A DNA stretch of 12,080 nt from Frankiales bacterium (GTDB lineage Bacteria > Actinomycetota > Actinomycetes > Mycobacteriales > SCTD01). The stretch lies in NCBI GenBank assembly GCA_025965755.1, contig JAOPWI010000018.1, positions 1 to 12,080 of the forward strand, given 5' to 3'. A program made the translations under genes and the position numbers. Of the stretch, positions 5,544 through 12,080 are shown piece after piece. Below the pieces are notes generated by a model. It worked only from the letters and a program-made list of their open reading frames with translations, had not been told where the DNA came from and did not search any database. Every line of letters begins with the position of its first letter. The first letter of the stretch is position 1.

Positions 5544-7004
5544 CTACCAGGGCGCGCGGACGTAGTCCTTGAGAAAACAGCCGTACAGGTCCTCGCCCAG
5601 CTCGCCGCGCACCACCGGGTCGTAGACCCGGGCCGCGCCGTCGACCAGGTCGAGCGGGGCGTGAAAGCCCTCCTCGTGCAGGCGCGCCTTGAGCGGGTGC
5701 GGCCGCTCGTCGGTGATCCAGCCGGTGTCCACGGCGGTCATGAGGATGCCGTCGGTCTCGAGCATCTCCTTGGCGCTGGTGCGGGTCAGCATGTTCAGCG
5801 CGGCCTTGGCCATGTTGGTGTGCGGGTGGCCAGGGCCCTTGTAGCCGCGGCTGAACTGGCCCTCCATCGCCGACACGTTGACGACGTAGGTGCGCCGGGC
5901 CGGCGACGCGGCCAGCGCCGGGCGCAGCCGGCTGACCAGCACGAACGGCGCGGTGACGTTGCACAGCTGCACCTCGAGCAGCTCCAGCGCGTCGACCTCC
6001 TCGACCCGGCGGGTCCAGCTGTTGACCGGGTCCAGGTCCGGCACGAGGCCGGCCGCGTCGATCGCGGTGCGGTCGGCGACGCGCTCCAGCGAGGCCGAGC
6101 CGCTGGTCAGCGCCAGGGCGGTGAGGGCGTGCGCCGTGAAGGCCGGCCGCGCCCCGGCCGTCAGCGCCAGCGGGTGGGCGTCGGTGCCGTGGCCCAGGTC
6201 GACGACCTCGGGCAGCGGGCCGGCGGGCAGCTCGGCCGCCTCGGCCGCGGCCAGCTGGGCGTACGAGCCGGGAGAGCGGCGGACGGTCTGCGCCGCGTTG
6301 TTGATGAGCACGTCGAGCGGCCCCTGGGCCGCGACCTCGTCGGCCAGCGCCAGCACCTGCGCGGGATCACGCAGGTCGATGCCGACGATGCGCAGCCGGT
6401 GCAGCCAGTCGGCGCTGTCGGGCATCGAGGTGAAGCGGCGGACCGCATCGGTCGGGAACCGGGTGGTGATCGTGGTGTGGGCGCCGTCGCGCAGCAGGCG
6501 GAGCGCGATGTGCATGCCGATCTTGGCCCGGCCGCCGGTGAGCAGCGCGCGCCGGCCGGTCAGGTCGGTGCGGGCCTCGCGGCGCGCCCTGTTCAGGCCC
6601 GCGCAGACGGGGCAGAGCTGGTGATAGAACGCATCGACGAGGGTGTAGCGCTGCTTGCAGATGTAGCAGGCCCGGGCCTTGCGCAGCGTCCCGGCGACCT
6701 CGCGGGCGGTGTCGGCCGACAGCGGCCGGCCGAGCGTCTCGTCGTCGATGCGGCCCGGCGAGCCGGTCGCGGTCGCGGCGGTGACGGCGTTGTCGTGCGC
6801 CACCACCTCCTCGCGCTTGTCCCGCCGCCGGCGTGCCTTGACCTGCTTGAAGACCCGGCCCGTGGCCAGCCGGATGGCGACGGCGTCCGGGTGGTCCACC
6901 GGAAGCCCGTCGACCTCGCGCAGGACAGCCAGCGCCGTGGCGAGCCGCTCGGCGTCGATGCCCTGTGGGTGGTCTGTCCCGGGCTGGCTGAGCAGCTCCG
7001 CCAT
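5544..7004 (-). CDS. zinc-ribbon SDR family oxidoreductase
   Basis: The protein is 486 aa from ATG 7004, with GAGGGA about 12 bases upstream. Residues 1-110 are a basic helical region. Cys113-x2-Cys116 and Cys131-x2-Cys134 form a probable zinc ribbon. Residues 150-480 are a short-chain dehydrogenase: nucleotide motif TGGRAKIG (156-163), LDVLINNAAQT (230-240) and VVNVSAMEG with Ser378. The usual YxxxK motif reads TNMAK (396-400), so Lys400 is kept but Tyr is Thr. An insertion of about 90 residues (245-335) follows the NNA motif. From memory, proteins with a similar ribbon-SDR layout and HPHTNMAKAALNM are widespread, so the change is probably a family trait. The substrate is unknown. A TAGGCT (7046-7041, minus strand) may be its -10 element. 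The EAL-DICT gene follows 92 bases downstream on the same strand. Confidence 0.85.
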   Translation of the reverse strand: MAELLSQPGTDHPQGIDAERLATALAVLREVDGLPVDHPDAVAIRLATGRVFKQVKARRRRDKREEVVAHDNAVTAATATGSPGRIDDETLGRPLSADTAREVAGTLRKARACYICKQRYTLVDAFYHQLCPVCAGLNRARREARTDLTGRRALLTGGRAKIGMHIALRLLRDGAHTTITTRFPTDAVRRFTSMPDSADWLHRLRIVGIDLRDPAQVLALADEVAAQGPLDVLINNAAQTVRRSPGSYAQLAAAEAAELPAGPLPEVVDLGHGTDAHPLALTAGARPAFTAHALTALALTSGSASLERVADRTAIDAAGLVPDLDPVNSWTRRVEEVDALELLEVQLCNVTAPFVLVSRLRPALAASPARRTYVVNVSAMEGQFSRGYKGPGHPHTNMAKAALNMLTRTSAKEMLETDGILMTAVDTGWITDERPHPLKARLHEEGFHAPLDLVDGAARVYDPVVRGELGEDLYGCFLKDYVRAPW

Positions 7005-7108
7005 GGTCGTCGCACGTCCCTCGTCGTCGGTCAGCGCACCAGCCTACGGGCCGGGAGCGCCACCCCCGCCGCGCCGCGGGGCCCCGGCAACCGCCCTGGA
7101 CAGCACCC

Positions 7109-7142
7109 TTGTGACCTGAGACACAATCGGAGGACTTCCTCC
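7109..7142. promoter_or_regulatory. two inverted repeats in the divergent SDR/MFS promoter region, candidate operators
   Basis: TTGTG (7109-7113) and CACAA (7122-7126) form a dyad with an 8-base spacer. Immediately after, GGAGGA (7129-7134) and TCCTCC (7137-7142) form a dyad with a 2-base spacer. They lie 45-78 bases before the MFS start, where a TetR repressor of its own operon would bind. A weak promoter, TGGACA (7097-7102) with CACAAT (7122-7127), overlaps the first dyad but has a 19-base spacer. Which dyad, if either, binds the adjacent TetR is not known. Confidence 0.4.
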
Positions 7143-7186
7143 GCTTGCGCCCTTAGCGTTGCCGCCTCTACGACCCGGGGGTTCCT

Positions 7187-8659
7187 GTGCTGCGCGACAG
7201 CGCCACGACCGACTACCGAGTGACCTTCGTCGTGCTGTGCGTGGGGGTCTCGGCCTTCTCGCTGCTGCAGTCGCTGGTCAACCCGGTCCTGCCGACCATT
7301 CAGGCGGCACTGGACACCGACCAGCGCACCGTCACGTGGGTGCTCACCGCGTACCTGCTGTCGGCCTCGGTGTTCACGCCGATCATCGGCCGGATCGGCG
7401 ACAAGGTGGGCAAGGAGCGGATGCTCGTCTTCGCGCTGTTCGCCCTGGCCGTGGGCGCGCTGCTCGCGGCGCTCGCCGGCAGCATCGAGATGCTCATCTT
7501 CGCCCGGGTCATCCAGGGCATCGGCGGCGGCGTCCTGCCGCTGACCTTCGGCATCATCCGCGACGTGTTCCCCAAGGAGCGGGTCGCCGGCGCCATCGGA
7601 ACGGCCGCGGCGCTGCTCGCCGTCGGCGGCGGCATCGGGCTGGTCATCGCCGGACCGCTCGTGCAGGCGCTGAGCTACCACTGGCTGTTCTGGGTGCCCA
7701 TGATCATGACGATCAGCGCGGGGCTCGCCTCCGCAGCGTTCGTGCCGCGCTCGGTCAACCGCACGCCGGGCCGCATCAACGTTCCGGCCGCCCTGCTGCT
7801 GTCCGGCTGGCTCGTCTGCCTGCTGCTTCCGGTCAGCCAGGGGCGCGTCTGGGGCTGGTCCTCCGGTCGCAGCGTCGCGCTGTTCGTCGCCTCGGTGCTG
7901 CTGTGCGCGCTGTGGGTCCGCGTCGAGGTGCGCAGCGACTCGCCGCTCATCGACATGCGCATGATGCGCCTGCCCGCCGTCTGGACGACCAACGTGGCAT
8001 CGCTGCTGTTCGGCGTCGGGATGTACTCGCTGTTCGCGTTCCTGCCGCAGTTCCTGCAGACGCCGGAGTCCACCGGCTACGGCTTCGGCCTCAGCATCAG
8101 CGCGTCCGGCTGGGTCATGCTGCCGCAGTCGGTGGCCATGTTCCTGTCCGGCATCGCGTCCGGCCGGCTGGCCGCCCGGCTGGGCTCCAAGCGGGTGCTG
8201 GTGCTGGGCGCCGGCGTCAACACCGCGGCGCTGTTCCTGCTGACCTACGCCCGCGAGTCGCTGTGGCAGGTCCTGATCATCACGGTGCTGCTCGGTTTCG
8301 CGTTCGGCCTGGCCTTCGCCGCCATGTCCAACCTGGTCGTCGAGTCCGTTCCCGTGACGCAGACCGGCGTCGCCAGCGGCATGAACGCCAACATCCGCAC
8401 CATCGGCGGTGCGCTCGGCGGTGCCGTGCTGGGCAGCGTCGTCACCGCCGGGGCACGAGCCGACGGGCTGCCGGTCGAGTCCGGCTACACCAACGGGTTC
8501 CTCGTGCTCGCGCTGTCCGCGGCGGCGGCCACCCTGGTCGCCCTCCTCGTGCCGGTCTCCAAGGCGCCCGAGCCGGAGGAGTTCGAGGGCGAGGTCCGCC
8601 ACGCCGAGCTCGCCGTCGTCCCGGGCGGGACGCTGGTCAGCGACACCGTCTCGCGGTGA
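7187..8659 (+). CDS. MFS drug/proton antiporter, DHA2 (EmrB/QacA) type
   Basis: The protein is 490 aa from GTG 7187, with GGGGG five bases upstream. It is strongly hydrophobic, and its length fits the 14-helix DHA2 exporters. Family marks are LVNPVLPTI in helix 1 (30-38), motif A GRIGDKVGKER (68-78), the ARVIQGIGGGVLPLT stretch (106-120) typical of EmrB/QacA proteins, and an antiporter motif C region (GGGIGLVIAGPL, 147-158). The C-terminal 35 residues are a charged cytoplasmic tail. It should export small molecules in exchange for protons across the cytoplasmic membrane. The substrate cannot be read from sequence. The stop codon overlaps the start of a TetR regulator gene by four bases, and the gene is divergent from the SDR gene, so control by the cotranscribed repressor is likely. 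Confidence 0.92.
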   Translation: MLRDSATTDYRVTFVVLCVGVSAFSLLQSLVNPVLPTIQAALDTDQRTVTWVLTAYLLSASVFTPIIGRIGDKVGKERMLVFALFALAVGALLAALAGSIEMLIFARVIQGIGGGVLPLTFGIIRDVFPKERVAGAIGTAAALLAVGGGIGLVIAGPLVQALSYHWLFWVPMIMTISAGLASAAFVPRSVNRTPGRINVPAALLLSGWLVCLLLPVSQGRVWGWSSGRSVALFVASVLLCALWVRVEVRSDSPLIDMRMMRLPAVWTTNVASLLFGVGMYSLFAFLPQFLQTPESTGYGFGLSISASGWVMLPQSVAMFLSGIASGRLAARLGSKRVLVLGAGVNTAALFLLTYARESLWQVLIITVLLGFAFGLAFAAMSNLVVESVPVTQTGVASGMNANIRTIGGALGGAVLGSVVTAGARADGLPVESGYTNGFLVLALSAAAATLVALLVPVSKAPEPEEFEGEVRHAELAVVPGGTLVSDTVSR

Positions 8660-9213
8660 GCCCGGTCAAGAGCGTCCGGCCGCTGCGGCGGGACGCCGCC
8701 GCCAACCGTGCCCGCGTGCTCGTCGCGGCCGCGGACGTGTTCCACGAGCAGGGGCTCAACGCCGGTCTCGAGGACGTCGCCCGGCGCGCGGGCGTCGGCG
8801 TCGGCACGGTCTACCGGCGCTTCCCGCACCGCGAGGCCCTGCTCGAGGCGCTGCTCGCAGACCTGCTGGAGACCTACCAGCTCGAGGCCGCCACCGCGCT
8901 GTCCCTGCCGGGCGGCCAGGGCCTGGCGTCGTACATGCGGGCCGTCGGCGAGGTGCAGGCGACGCCGCGCGGGTGCGCGCTGCGGGCCTGGAGCTCACCG
9001 GCGGTGCAGGACGCGCGCCTGCAGCTGCACGCGCAGATGCAGGCGCTGCTCGAGGACGCCACGGCGCACGGCGCCTGCCGGCAGGACGCCACCGTCGCCG
9101 ACCTCGTCGGCATCCTGGTCGCGCTGCGCGGCATCCGCGACACCACCACCACCAGCGTCGCGGTCGACTGGCGGCGGCACCTGGAGATCTGCCTGGCCGG
9201 CCTGCGCCCGTGA
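8656..9213 (+). CDS. TetR-family transcriptional regulator
   Basis: The GTG at 8656 overlaps the MFS stop codon as GTGA (8656-8659), a translational-coupling arrangement. The 185-residue protein has a typical N-terminal TetR DNA-binding domain: RRDAAANRARVLVAAADVF (11-29), GLEDVARRAGVGVGTVYRRF (37-56) as the helix-turn-helix, and PHREALLEALL. The C-terminal half is a ligand-binding/dimer domain, with CALRAW and WRRHLEICLAGLR at the end. Being encoded in the exporter operon, it most likely represses that operon and is released by an exported compound. The dyads at 7109-7142 are candidate operators. Both the function as repressor and the ligand are inferred from context. Confidence 0.92.
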   Translation: MSPVKSVRPLRRDAAANRARVLVAAADVFHEQGLNAGLEDVARRAGVGVGTVYRRFPHREALLEALLADLLETYQLEAATALSLPGGQGLASYMRAVGEVQATPRGCALRAWSSPAVQDARLQLHAQMQALLEDATAHGACRQDATVADLVGILVALRGIRDTTTTSVAVDWRRHLEICLAGLRP

Positions 9214-9302
9214 CCGCCGCGCTGCCGGCGACGGCCGCGCCGACGGCCGGGGAGCCGGAAACCGCCTTGCCGGGCCGGCGCCCCGAGCACCAGGCTGCCC
9301 GC

Positions 9303-9962
9303 ATGGAACCGCTCGACGTCACCCCCCGCACCCGCATCACCCGCCACCCCGAGCGCCAGCTCACCGATCGCCGAGCCCTGTACGAGGTTCTCGACGCCGG
9401 GCTCGTCGCCCACGTCGCGCTGGTCCGCGAGGGGCTGCCGGTGGTGCTGCCGATGGGTTACGCCCGCAGCGGCGACGCCCTGCTGCTGCACGGCTCGACG
9501 GGAGGCGGGCTGCTGCGCGAGGCCGCCGACGGCGCACCGCTGTCGGTCACGGTCACCCTGCTCGACGGTCTGGTCTACGCCCGGTCGCTGTTCCACAGCT
9601 CGATGAACTACCGCAGCGCGATGGTGCGCGGCACGGCCCGGGTGCTGCACGGGGACGAGCAGAGCGACGGGCTGCGCCTGCTGTCGGAGCACCTCATGCC
9701 CGGGCGCTGGGACGAGGTGCGCGCGCCGAGCGCGCGCGAGCTGGCCGCCACGATGGTGCTGCGCCTGGCCCTGGACGAGGTCAGCCTCAAGGTGCGCGCG
9801 CACGGCCCGAGCAGCAGCCCGGACGACGGCGACGCGCGGGAGGTGTGGTCGGGCGTCGTGCCCCTGACGACCCGCGCCGGCACGCCGCTCGCGGGCCCCG
9901 ACGTGCCGCCGGACGTGGCGCTGCCGGCCAGCGTGCGCCGGTCGCTGGAACGCCTGGGCTAG
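9303..9962 (+). CDS. pyridoxamine 5'-phosphate oxidase-fold flavoprotein (Pyridox_ox_2 / NimA-like)
   Basis: The protein is 219 aa from ATG 9303, with only a weak AGG upstream. Residues 10-165 fit the FMN-binding split barrel of COG3467/PF12900 proteins: RRALYEVLDAGLVAHVAL (23-40), GLPVVLPMGYARSGDALLLHG (45-65, trimmed at the ends in the motif), the VYARSLFHSSMNYRSAM segment (91-107) and VRGTARVL. The C-terminal 50 residues are a Pro-rich extension. Members bind FMN or related flavins and some reduce nitro compounds, but most are uncharacterised, so no reaction is assigned. It follows the TetR gene after 89 bases on the same strand and converges on the crotonase gene. It could be the last gene of the exporter operon or be read separately. 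Confidence 0.88.
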   Translation: MEPLDVTPRTRITRHPERQLTDRRALYEVLDAGLVAHVALVREGLPVVLPMGYARSGDALLLHGSTGGGLLREAADGAPLSVTVTLLDGLVYARSLFHSSMNYRSAMVRGTARVLHGDEQSDGLRLLSEHLMPGRWDEVRAPSARELAATMVLRLALDEVSLKVRAHGPSSSPDDGDAREVWSGVVPLTTRAGTPLAGPDVPPDVALPASVRRSLERLG

Positions 9963-10021
9963 CGCGCGTCCCTGCCGCACGCGCCGCGCGCGGTCGCCTC
10001 GAGGTCGCCGCGGTCGATGAC

Positions 10022-10038
10022 GGCGCTCCCGACGCGCC
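10022..10038. terminator. short inverted repeat between convergent genes
   Basis: GGCGC (10022-10026) and GCGCC (10034-10038) form a 5-bp stem with a 7-base loop in the 86-base gap between the flavoprotein and crotonase genes. There is no T-tract. It is a weak terminator candidate, supported mainly by position. Confidence 0.15.
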
Positions 10039-10048
10039 GGGCCACGCC

Positions 10049-10852
10049 CTACTCGGCGCCGGGGCGAAAGCGCGGGGGCCGCCGCTCGAGGAACGCGTTG
10101 ACGGCCTCCCGGTGCTCCGGCGTCTTCGTCGCGATGTCCAGGGCCGCCAGCTCGCGCTGCTGCACCAGGGCCAGGTCGGGCTCGTGCGCGTTCTGCGTCA
10201 GCAGCTCCTTGACCATGCGCACCTGCGGGCCGGGGTTGCCCGCGAGCTCACCGGCGATGGCCATCGCCTCGTCCATCAGCGCCTCGGGCGGCACGACCCG
10301 GTCCACCAGGCGCAGCCGGGCCGCCTCGTCCGCCAGGATCGTCGTGCCCGACATCGCCAGCCAGGACGCCGCGCCCCAGCCGCACCGGGCGACCAGGAAG
10401 TGCGACGACGCGAGCTCGGGCACCAGGCCCATCTTGACGAAGCGTGCCGACAGCTTGGCGCCCTCGGCCGCGACCAGCTGGTCGAAGGGCAGCACCATCG
10501 TCAGGCCGACGCCGATGGCCGGGCCGTTGATGGCCGCGACGAGCGGCTTGGACTCCCGGCACAGCCGCACCCAGTCCCCCGCGGCCGGCTCCTCCGCCTG
10601 CGCCGGCGCGCCGTCGCCGAGCGCGGGCGCGAACTGCTGGCCGATGTCGGCGCCGGCGCAGAAGCCGCGGCCGGCACCCGTGACGACGACGGCCCCGACG
10701 GTGTCGTCGTCGTTGGCGGCGCGGACCGCCTGCGCGAGCTCGCTCATCATCTGCCGGGTCCAGGCGTTCAGCTTCTGCGGCCGGTTCAGCGTCAGGACGA
10801 CGACGTCACCCCGCTGCTCGACCAGGATCTGCTCGTACGGCGCGTCGCTCAT
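10049..10852 (-). CDS. enoyl-CoA hydratase/isomerase family protein (crotonase fold), isomerase-like residues
   Basis: The protein is 267 aa from ATG 10852, with GGAGG five bases upstream. It is a full-length crotonase: LTLNRPQKLNAW (20-31), AVVVTGAGRGFCAGADI (54-70) forming one side of the CoA/oxyanion site, and AAINGPAIGVGLTMVLPFD (106-124). By my manual alignment, the two glutamates of classical enoyl-CoA hydratase are replaced (GGGCE by GVGLT, and Phe138 at the second position). Glu146 is present in MGLVPELASS, the place of the catalytic Glu in delta3-delta2 enoyl-CoA isomerases. The enzyme is therefore more likely an isomerase acting in fatty-acid or CoA-ester breakdown than a hydratase. 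It converges on the flavoprotein gene. A palindrome lies 29 bases upstream of its start. Confidence 0.9.
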   Translation of the reverse strand: MSDAPYEQILVEQRGDVVVLTLNRPQKLNAWTRQMMSELAQAVRAANDDDTVGAVVVTGAGRGFCAGADIGQQFAPALGDGAPAQAEEPAAGDWVRLCRESKPLVAAINGPAIGVGLTMVLPFDQLVAAEGAKLSARFVKMGLVPELASSHFLVARCGWGAASWLAMSGTTILADEAARLRLVDRVVPPEALMDEAMAIAGELAGNPGPQVRMVKELLTQNAHEPDLALVQQRELAALDIATKTPEHREAVNAFLERRPPRFRPGAE

Positions 10853-10880
10853 CGGAGCCTCCGGCGGACGCGCAGCACGC

Positions 10881-10892
10881 CCGATCGATCGG
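10881..10892. promoter_or_regulatory. perfect 12-bp palindrome upstream of the crotonase gene, candidate operator
   Basis: CCGATCGATCGG (10881-10892) is a perfect palindrome 29 bases before the ATG of the crotonase gene, flanked on one side by GTCGGTTGG. Its size and position suit a TetR- or GntR-type repressor site, as is common for actinobacterial fatty-acid catabolism genes. The cognate regulator is not evident. The TetR encoded at 8656 is a less likely candidate because the dyads before its own operon differ. Confidence 0.45.
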
Positions 10893-10943
10893 TCGGTTGG
10901 GACGTCCGGAGTAGAACACGCCCGACCGGCCTGGGCCAGCAGC

Positions 10944-11291
10944 TCAGCCCTCGAGCACCCCGGGACGCGGCGCGTACATGATCACGGCCACGCCGAGCAG
11001 GCACAGGCCGGCGCCCCACACGTCGTAGCGGTCGGGCCGGAAGCCGTCGACGGCCATCCCCCACAGCAGGCTGCCCGCGACGAAGATCCCGCCGTACGCC
11101 GCCAGGATGCGGCCGAACTCCGCGTCCGGCTGCAGCGTCGCGACGAACCCGTAGGCGCCGAGGGCCACGATGCCGGCGGCGACGAAGGCCACGCCCCGGT
11201 GCTCCCGGACGCCCTGCCAGACCAGCCAGGCGCCGCCGATCTCGGCCACGGCCGCCAGCACGAACAGCAGGACCGAGCGGGCGACGGTCAC
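10944..11291 (-). CDS. YnfA/UPF0060 family small membrane protein
   Basis: The protein is 115 aa from GTG 11291, close to the usual 108-112 aa of this family. It has four hydrophobic segments: about residues 5-25, 33-51, 63-80 and 91-107. Conserved marks are AAVAEIGGAWLVW (13-25), TLQPDAEFGRILAAYGGIFV, SLLWGMAVDGFRPDRYD and the end VAVIMYAPRPG. All of these match the YnfA/UPF0060 pattern, which is distantly related to small multidrug resistance proteins. The transport function of the family is unproven. Its GTG start overlaps the stop of the methyltransferase gene as GTGA (11288-11291), so the two are translationally coupled. Confidence 0.92.
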   Translation of the reverse strand: MTVARSVLLFVLAAVAEIGGAWLVWQGVREHRGVAFVAAGIVALGAYGFVATLQPDAEFGRILAAYGGIFVAGSLLWGMAVDGFRPDRYDVWGAGLCLLGVAVIMYAPRPGVLEG

Positions 11292-11890
11292 GCCGGGCGC
11301 CGCAGCACGGTGACCGCGAAGCCGCTGCCGGCCCGCCACGGGCGCAGGTCCCAGGTGGCGAAGCGGTGCTCGAGCCCGAGACCGGCGGCGGCCGCGTGGC
11401 GGTCGAAGTCCTCCAGGGCATAGCCGCGGTCGGTGCCGAAGCCCACCACGACGGCGCCGTCGGGCCGCACGTGGGCCGCCAGCCGCGACAGCACGAGCGG
11501 CTCGGTGCCCACGGCGACGAAGGCCAGGACGTTGCCGGCGACGACGACGGCGTCGAACGGCTCGGGGTGGCCGGCGGCCGGCAGGTCGAGGGTGGCCAGG
11601 TCGGCGACCAGCCAGGCGGGGCCGGGGTGGTCCTCCTGCGCCGCGGCGATCAGCGCCGGGTCGACGTCGACCCCGACCACGTCGTGGCCGCGGGCGGCCA
11701 GCGCGGCGCCGACCCGGCCGGGCCCGCAACCGGCGTCGAGCACCCGGGAGCCGCGGGCCAGCATCGCGTCGACCATGCGCGCCTCGCCGTCGAGGTCGAC
11801 ACCGTCGGCGGCCAGCGTGCGGAAACGGTCGATGTACCACTGCGAGTGGTGCGCGTCGTGGTCGGTGAACCAGCGCGGAGTGGCGCTCAT
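11288..11890 (-). CDS. class I SAM-dependent methyltransferase
   Basis: The protein is 200 aa from ATG 11890. The SAM-binding motif I is VLDAGCGPGRVG (50-61), followed by the acidic strand end VVGVDVD with Asp75. WLVADLATLDLP (93-104) corresponds to motif II and DAVVVAGNVLAF (113-124) to motif III or IV. The N-terminus (FTDHDAHHSQWYIDRFRTL) matches a common actinobacterial class I methyltransferase group. The substrate is not evident. There is no Shine-Dalgarno, but TACCGT (11902-11897, minus strand) lies six bases upstream, which suggests a leaderless message. The stop codon overlaps the start of the YnfA-type gene by four bases. Confidence 0.9.
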   Translation of the reverse strand: MSATPRWFTDHDAHHSQWYIDRFRTLAADGVDLDGEARMVDAMLARGSRVLDAGCGPGRVGAALAARGHDVVGVDVDPALIAAAQEDHPGPAWLVADLATLDLPAAGHPEPFDAVVVAGNVLAFVAVGTEPLVLSRLAAHVRPDGAVVVGFGTDRGYALEDFDRHAAAAGLGLEHRFATWDLRPWRAGSGFAVTVLRRPA

Positions 11891-11896
11891 GGGCCG

Positions 11897-11902
11897 ACGG
11901 TA
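11897..11902 (-). promoter_or_regulatory. possible -10 element of a leaderless transcript
   Basis: Minus-strand TACCGT fits TANNNT and ends six bases before the ATG of the methyltransferase gene, with no Shine-Dalgarno between. The hexamer and spacing are identical to those before the reductase gene at 1522. No clear -35 box is visible. Confidence 0.35.
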
Positions 11903-12027
11903 GCCCGCGTGGGCGGGCGCGCCGTGCAGCGGACGCCGTGTCGACGGTGCCCTCGCCGGCGCGGGCGCCCTGACCGGCGCCACGCCCGCAGGCAGGTGCC
12001 ACCGGTGCCGGTGTCGAAACGGGAGGC

Positions 12028-12080
12028 ATGCGCCCGTCCACGCCCGCCGCCCGCTGCCTCGTCCTGCTGCTGACCGTTCC
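12028..12080 (+). CDS. possible start of a secreted or membrane protein, cut by the window end
   Basis: An open frame from ATG 12028 runs to the window edge and reads MRPSTPAARCLVLLLTV, a short basic start followed by a hydrophobic run like a signal peptide. GGGAGG (12021-12026) lies directly upstream, but only one base separates it from the ATG, which is unusually close. No other in-frame start is visible within the window. Only about 17 residues can be seen, so no family is assigned, and the frame could also be non-coding. Confidence 0.35.
   Translation, partial: MRPSTPAARCLVLLLTV

Noticed and set aside
7077..7086. Perfect 10-bp palindrome CGGGGCCCCG in the SDR/MFS intergenic region
   Set aside because: It consists only of G and C and has no flanking context. 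In DNA this GC-rich it is easily explained by chance, so it is not called an operator.
5352..7223. Plus-strand frame of 623 codons opposite the SDR gene
   Set aside because: The translation is Val/Arg/Gly/Ala-rich without motifs. The minus strand carries a zinc ribbon and an SDR fold.
7031..8602. Minus-strand frame of 523 codons opposite the MFS gene
   Set aside because: It is rich in Gln, His, Asp and Arg in a repetitive pattern, the usual antisense image of a hydrophobic transporter gene.
8708..10981. Plus-strand frame of 757 codons across the TetR, flavoprotein and crotonase genes
   Set aside because: It crosses three genes with well-supported motifs in other frames and shows no domain of its own.

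Overview
The window is very GC-rich, densely packed bacterial DNA with frequent GTG starts and strong third-position G/C bias. Together with the gene content this points to a high-GC actinobacterium. The paired RsbW-like ATPases, the EAL-DICT protein, the trans-acting enoyl reductase relative and the zinc-ribbon SDR would fit a Geodermatophilaceae- or Kineosporiaceae-like organism, but the sequence does not settle the genus. I saw no tRNA, rRNA, transposase, integrase, CRISPR array or phage gene, so this looks like chromosomal backbone.

Left part (1-3770): a 53-residue acidic repeat peptide gene (+) converges on a saccharopine-dehydrogenase/trans-acting enoyl reductase-like gene (-). A (+) run of three signalling genes follows: a two-domain RsbW-like ATPase, a single-domain RsbW-like ATPase and a receiver-like protein lacking most of the phosphorylation pocket. 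The last gene has a leader with alternative foldings around its ribosome binding site, and its stop codon runs into a short 8-bp tandem repeat.

Middle (3767-7004): three genes on the minus strand. In transcription order they are a zinc-ribbon SDR oxidoreductase, an EAL-DICT protein predicted to degrade cyclic-di-GMP, and a 117-residue protein I do not recognise.

Right part (7005-12080): a divergent intergenic region with two inverted repeats leads into a (+) pair, a DHA2-type MFS exporter overlapping a TetR-family regulator by 4 bp. A pyridoxamine-phosphate-oxidase-fold flavoprotein gene (+) comes next. On the minus strand are a crotonase whose residues favour isomerase over hydratase activity, preceded by a perfect 12-bp palindrome, and a translationally coupled methyltransferase and YnfA-type membrane protein. 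A possible secreted-protein start runs off the right edge.

Functional themes are stress or partner-switch signalling, c-di-GMP turnover, lipid or CoA-ester chemistry, and a self-regulated efflux unit. Nothing here is unambiguously a new multi-gene system. The best candidates for novelty are the ATPase/ATPase/degenerate-receiver trio with its leader, and the repeat peptide.
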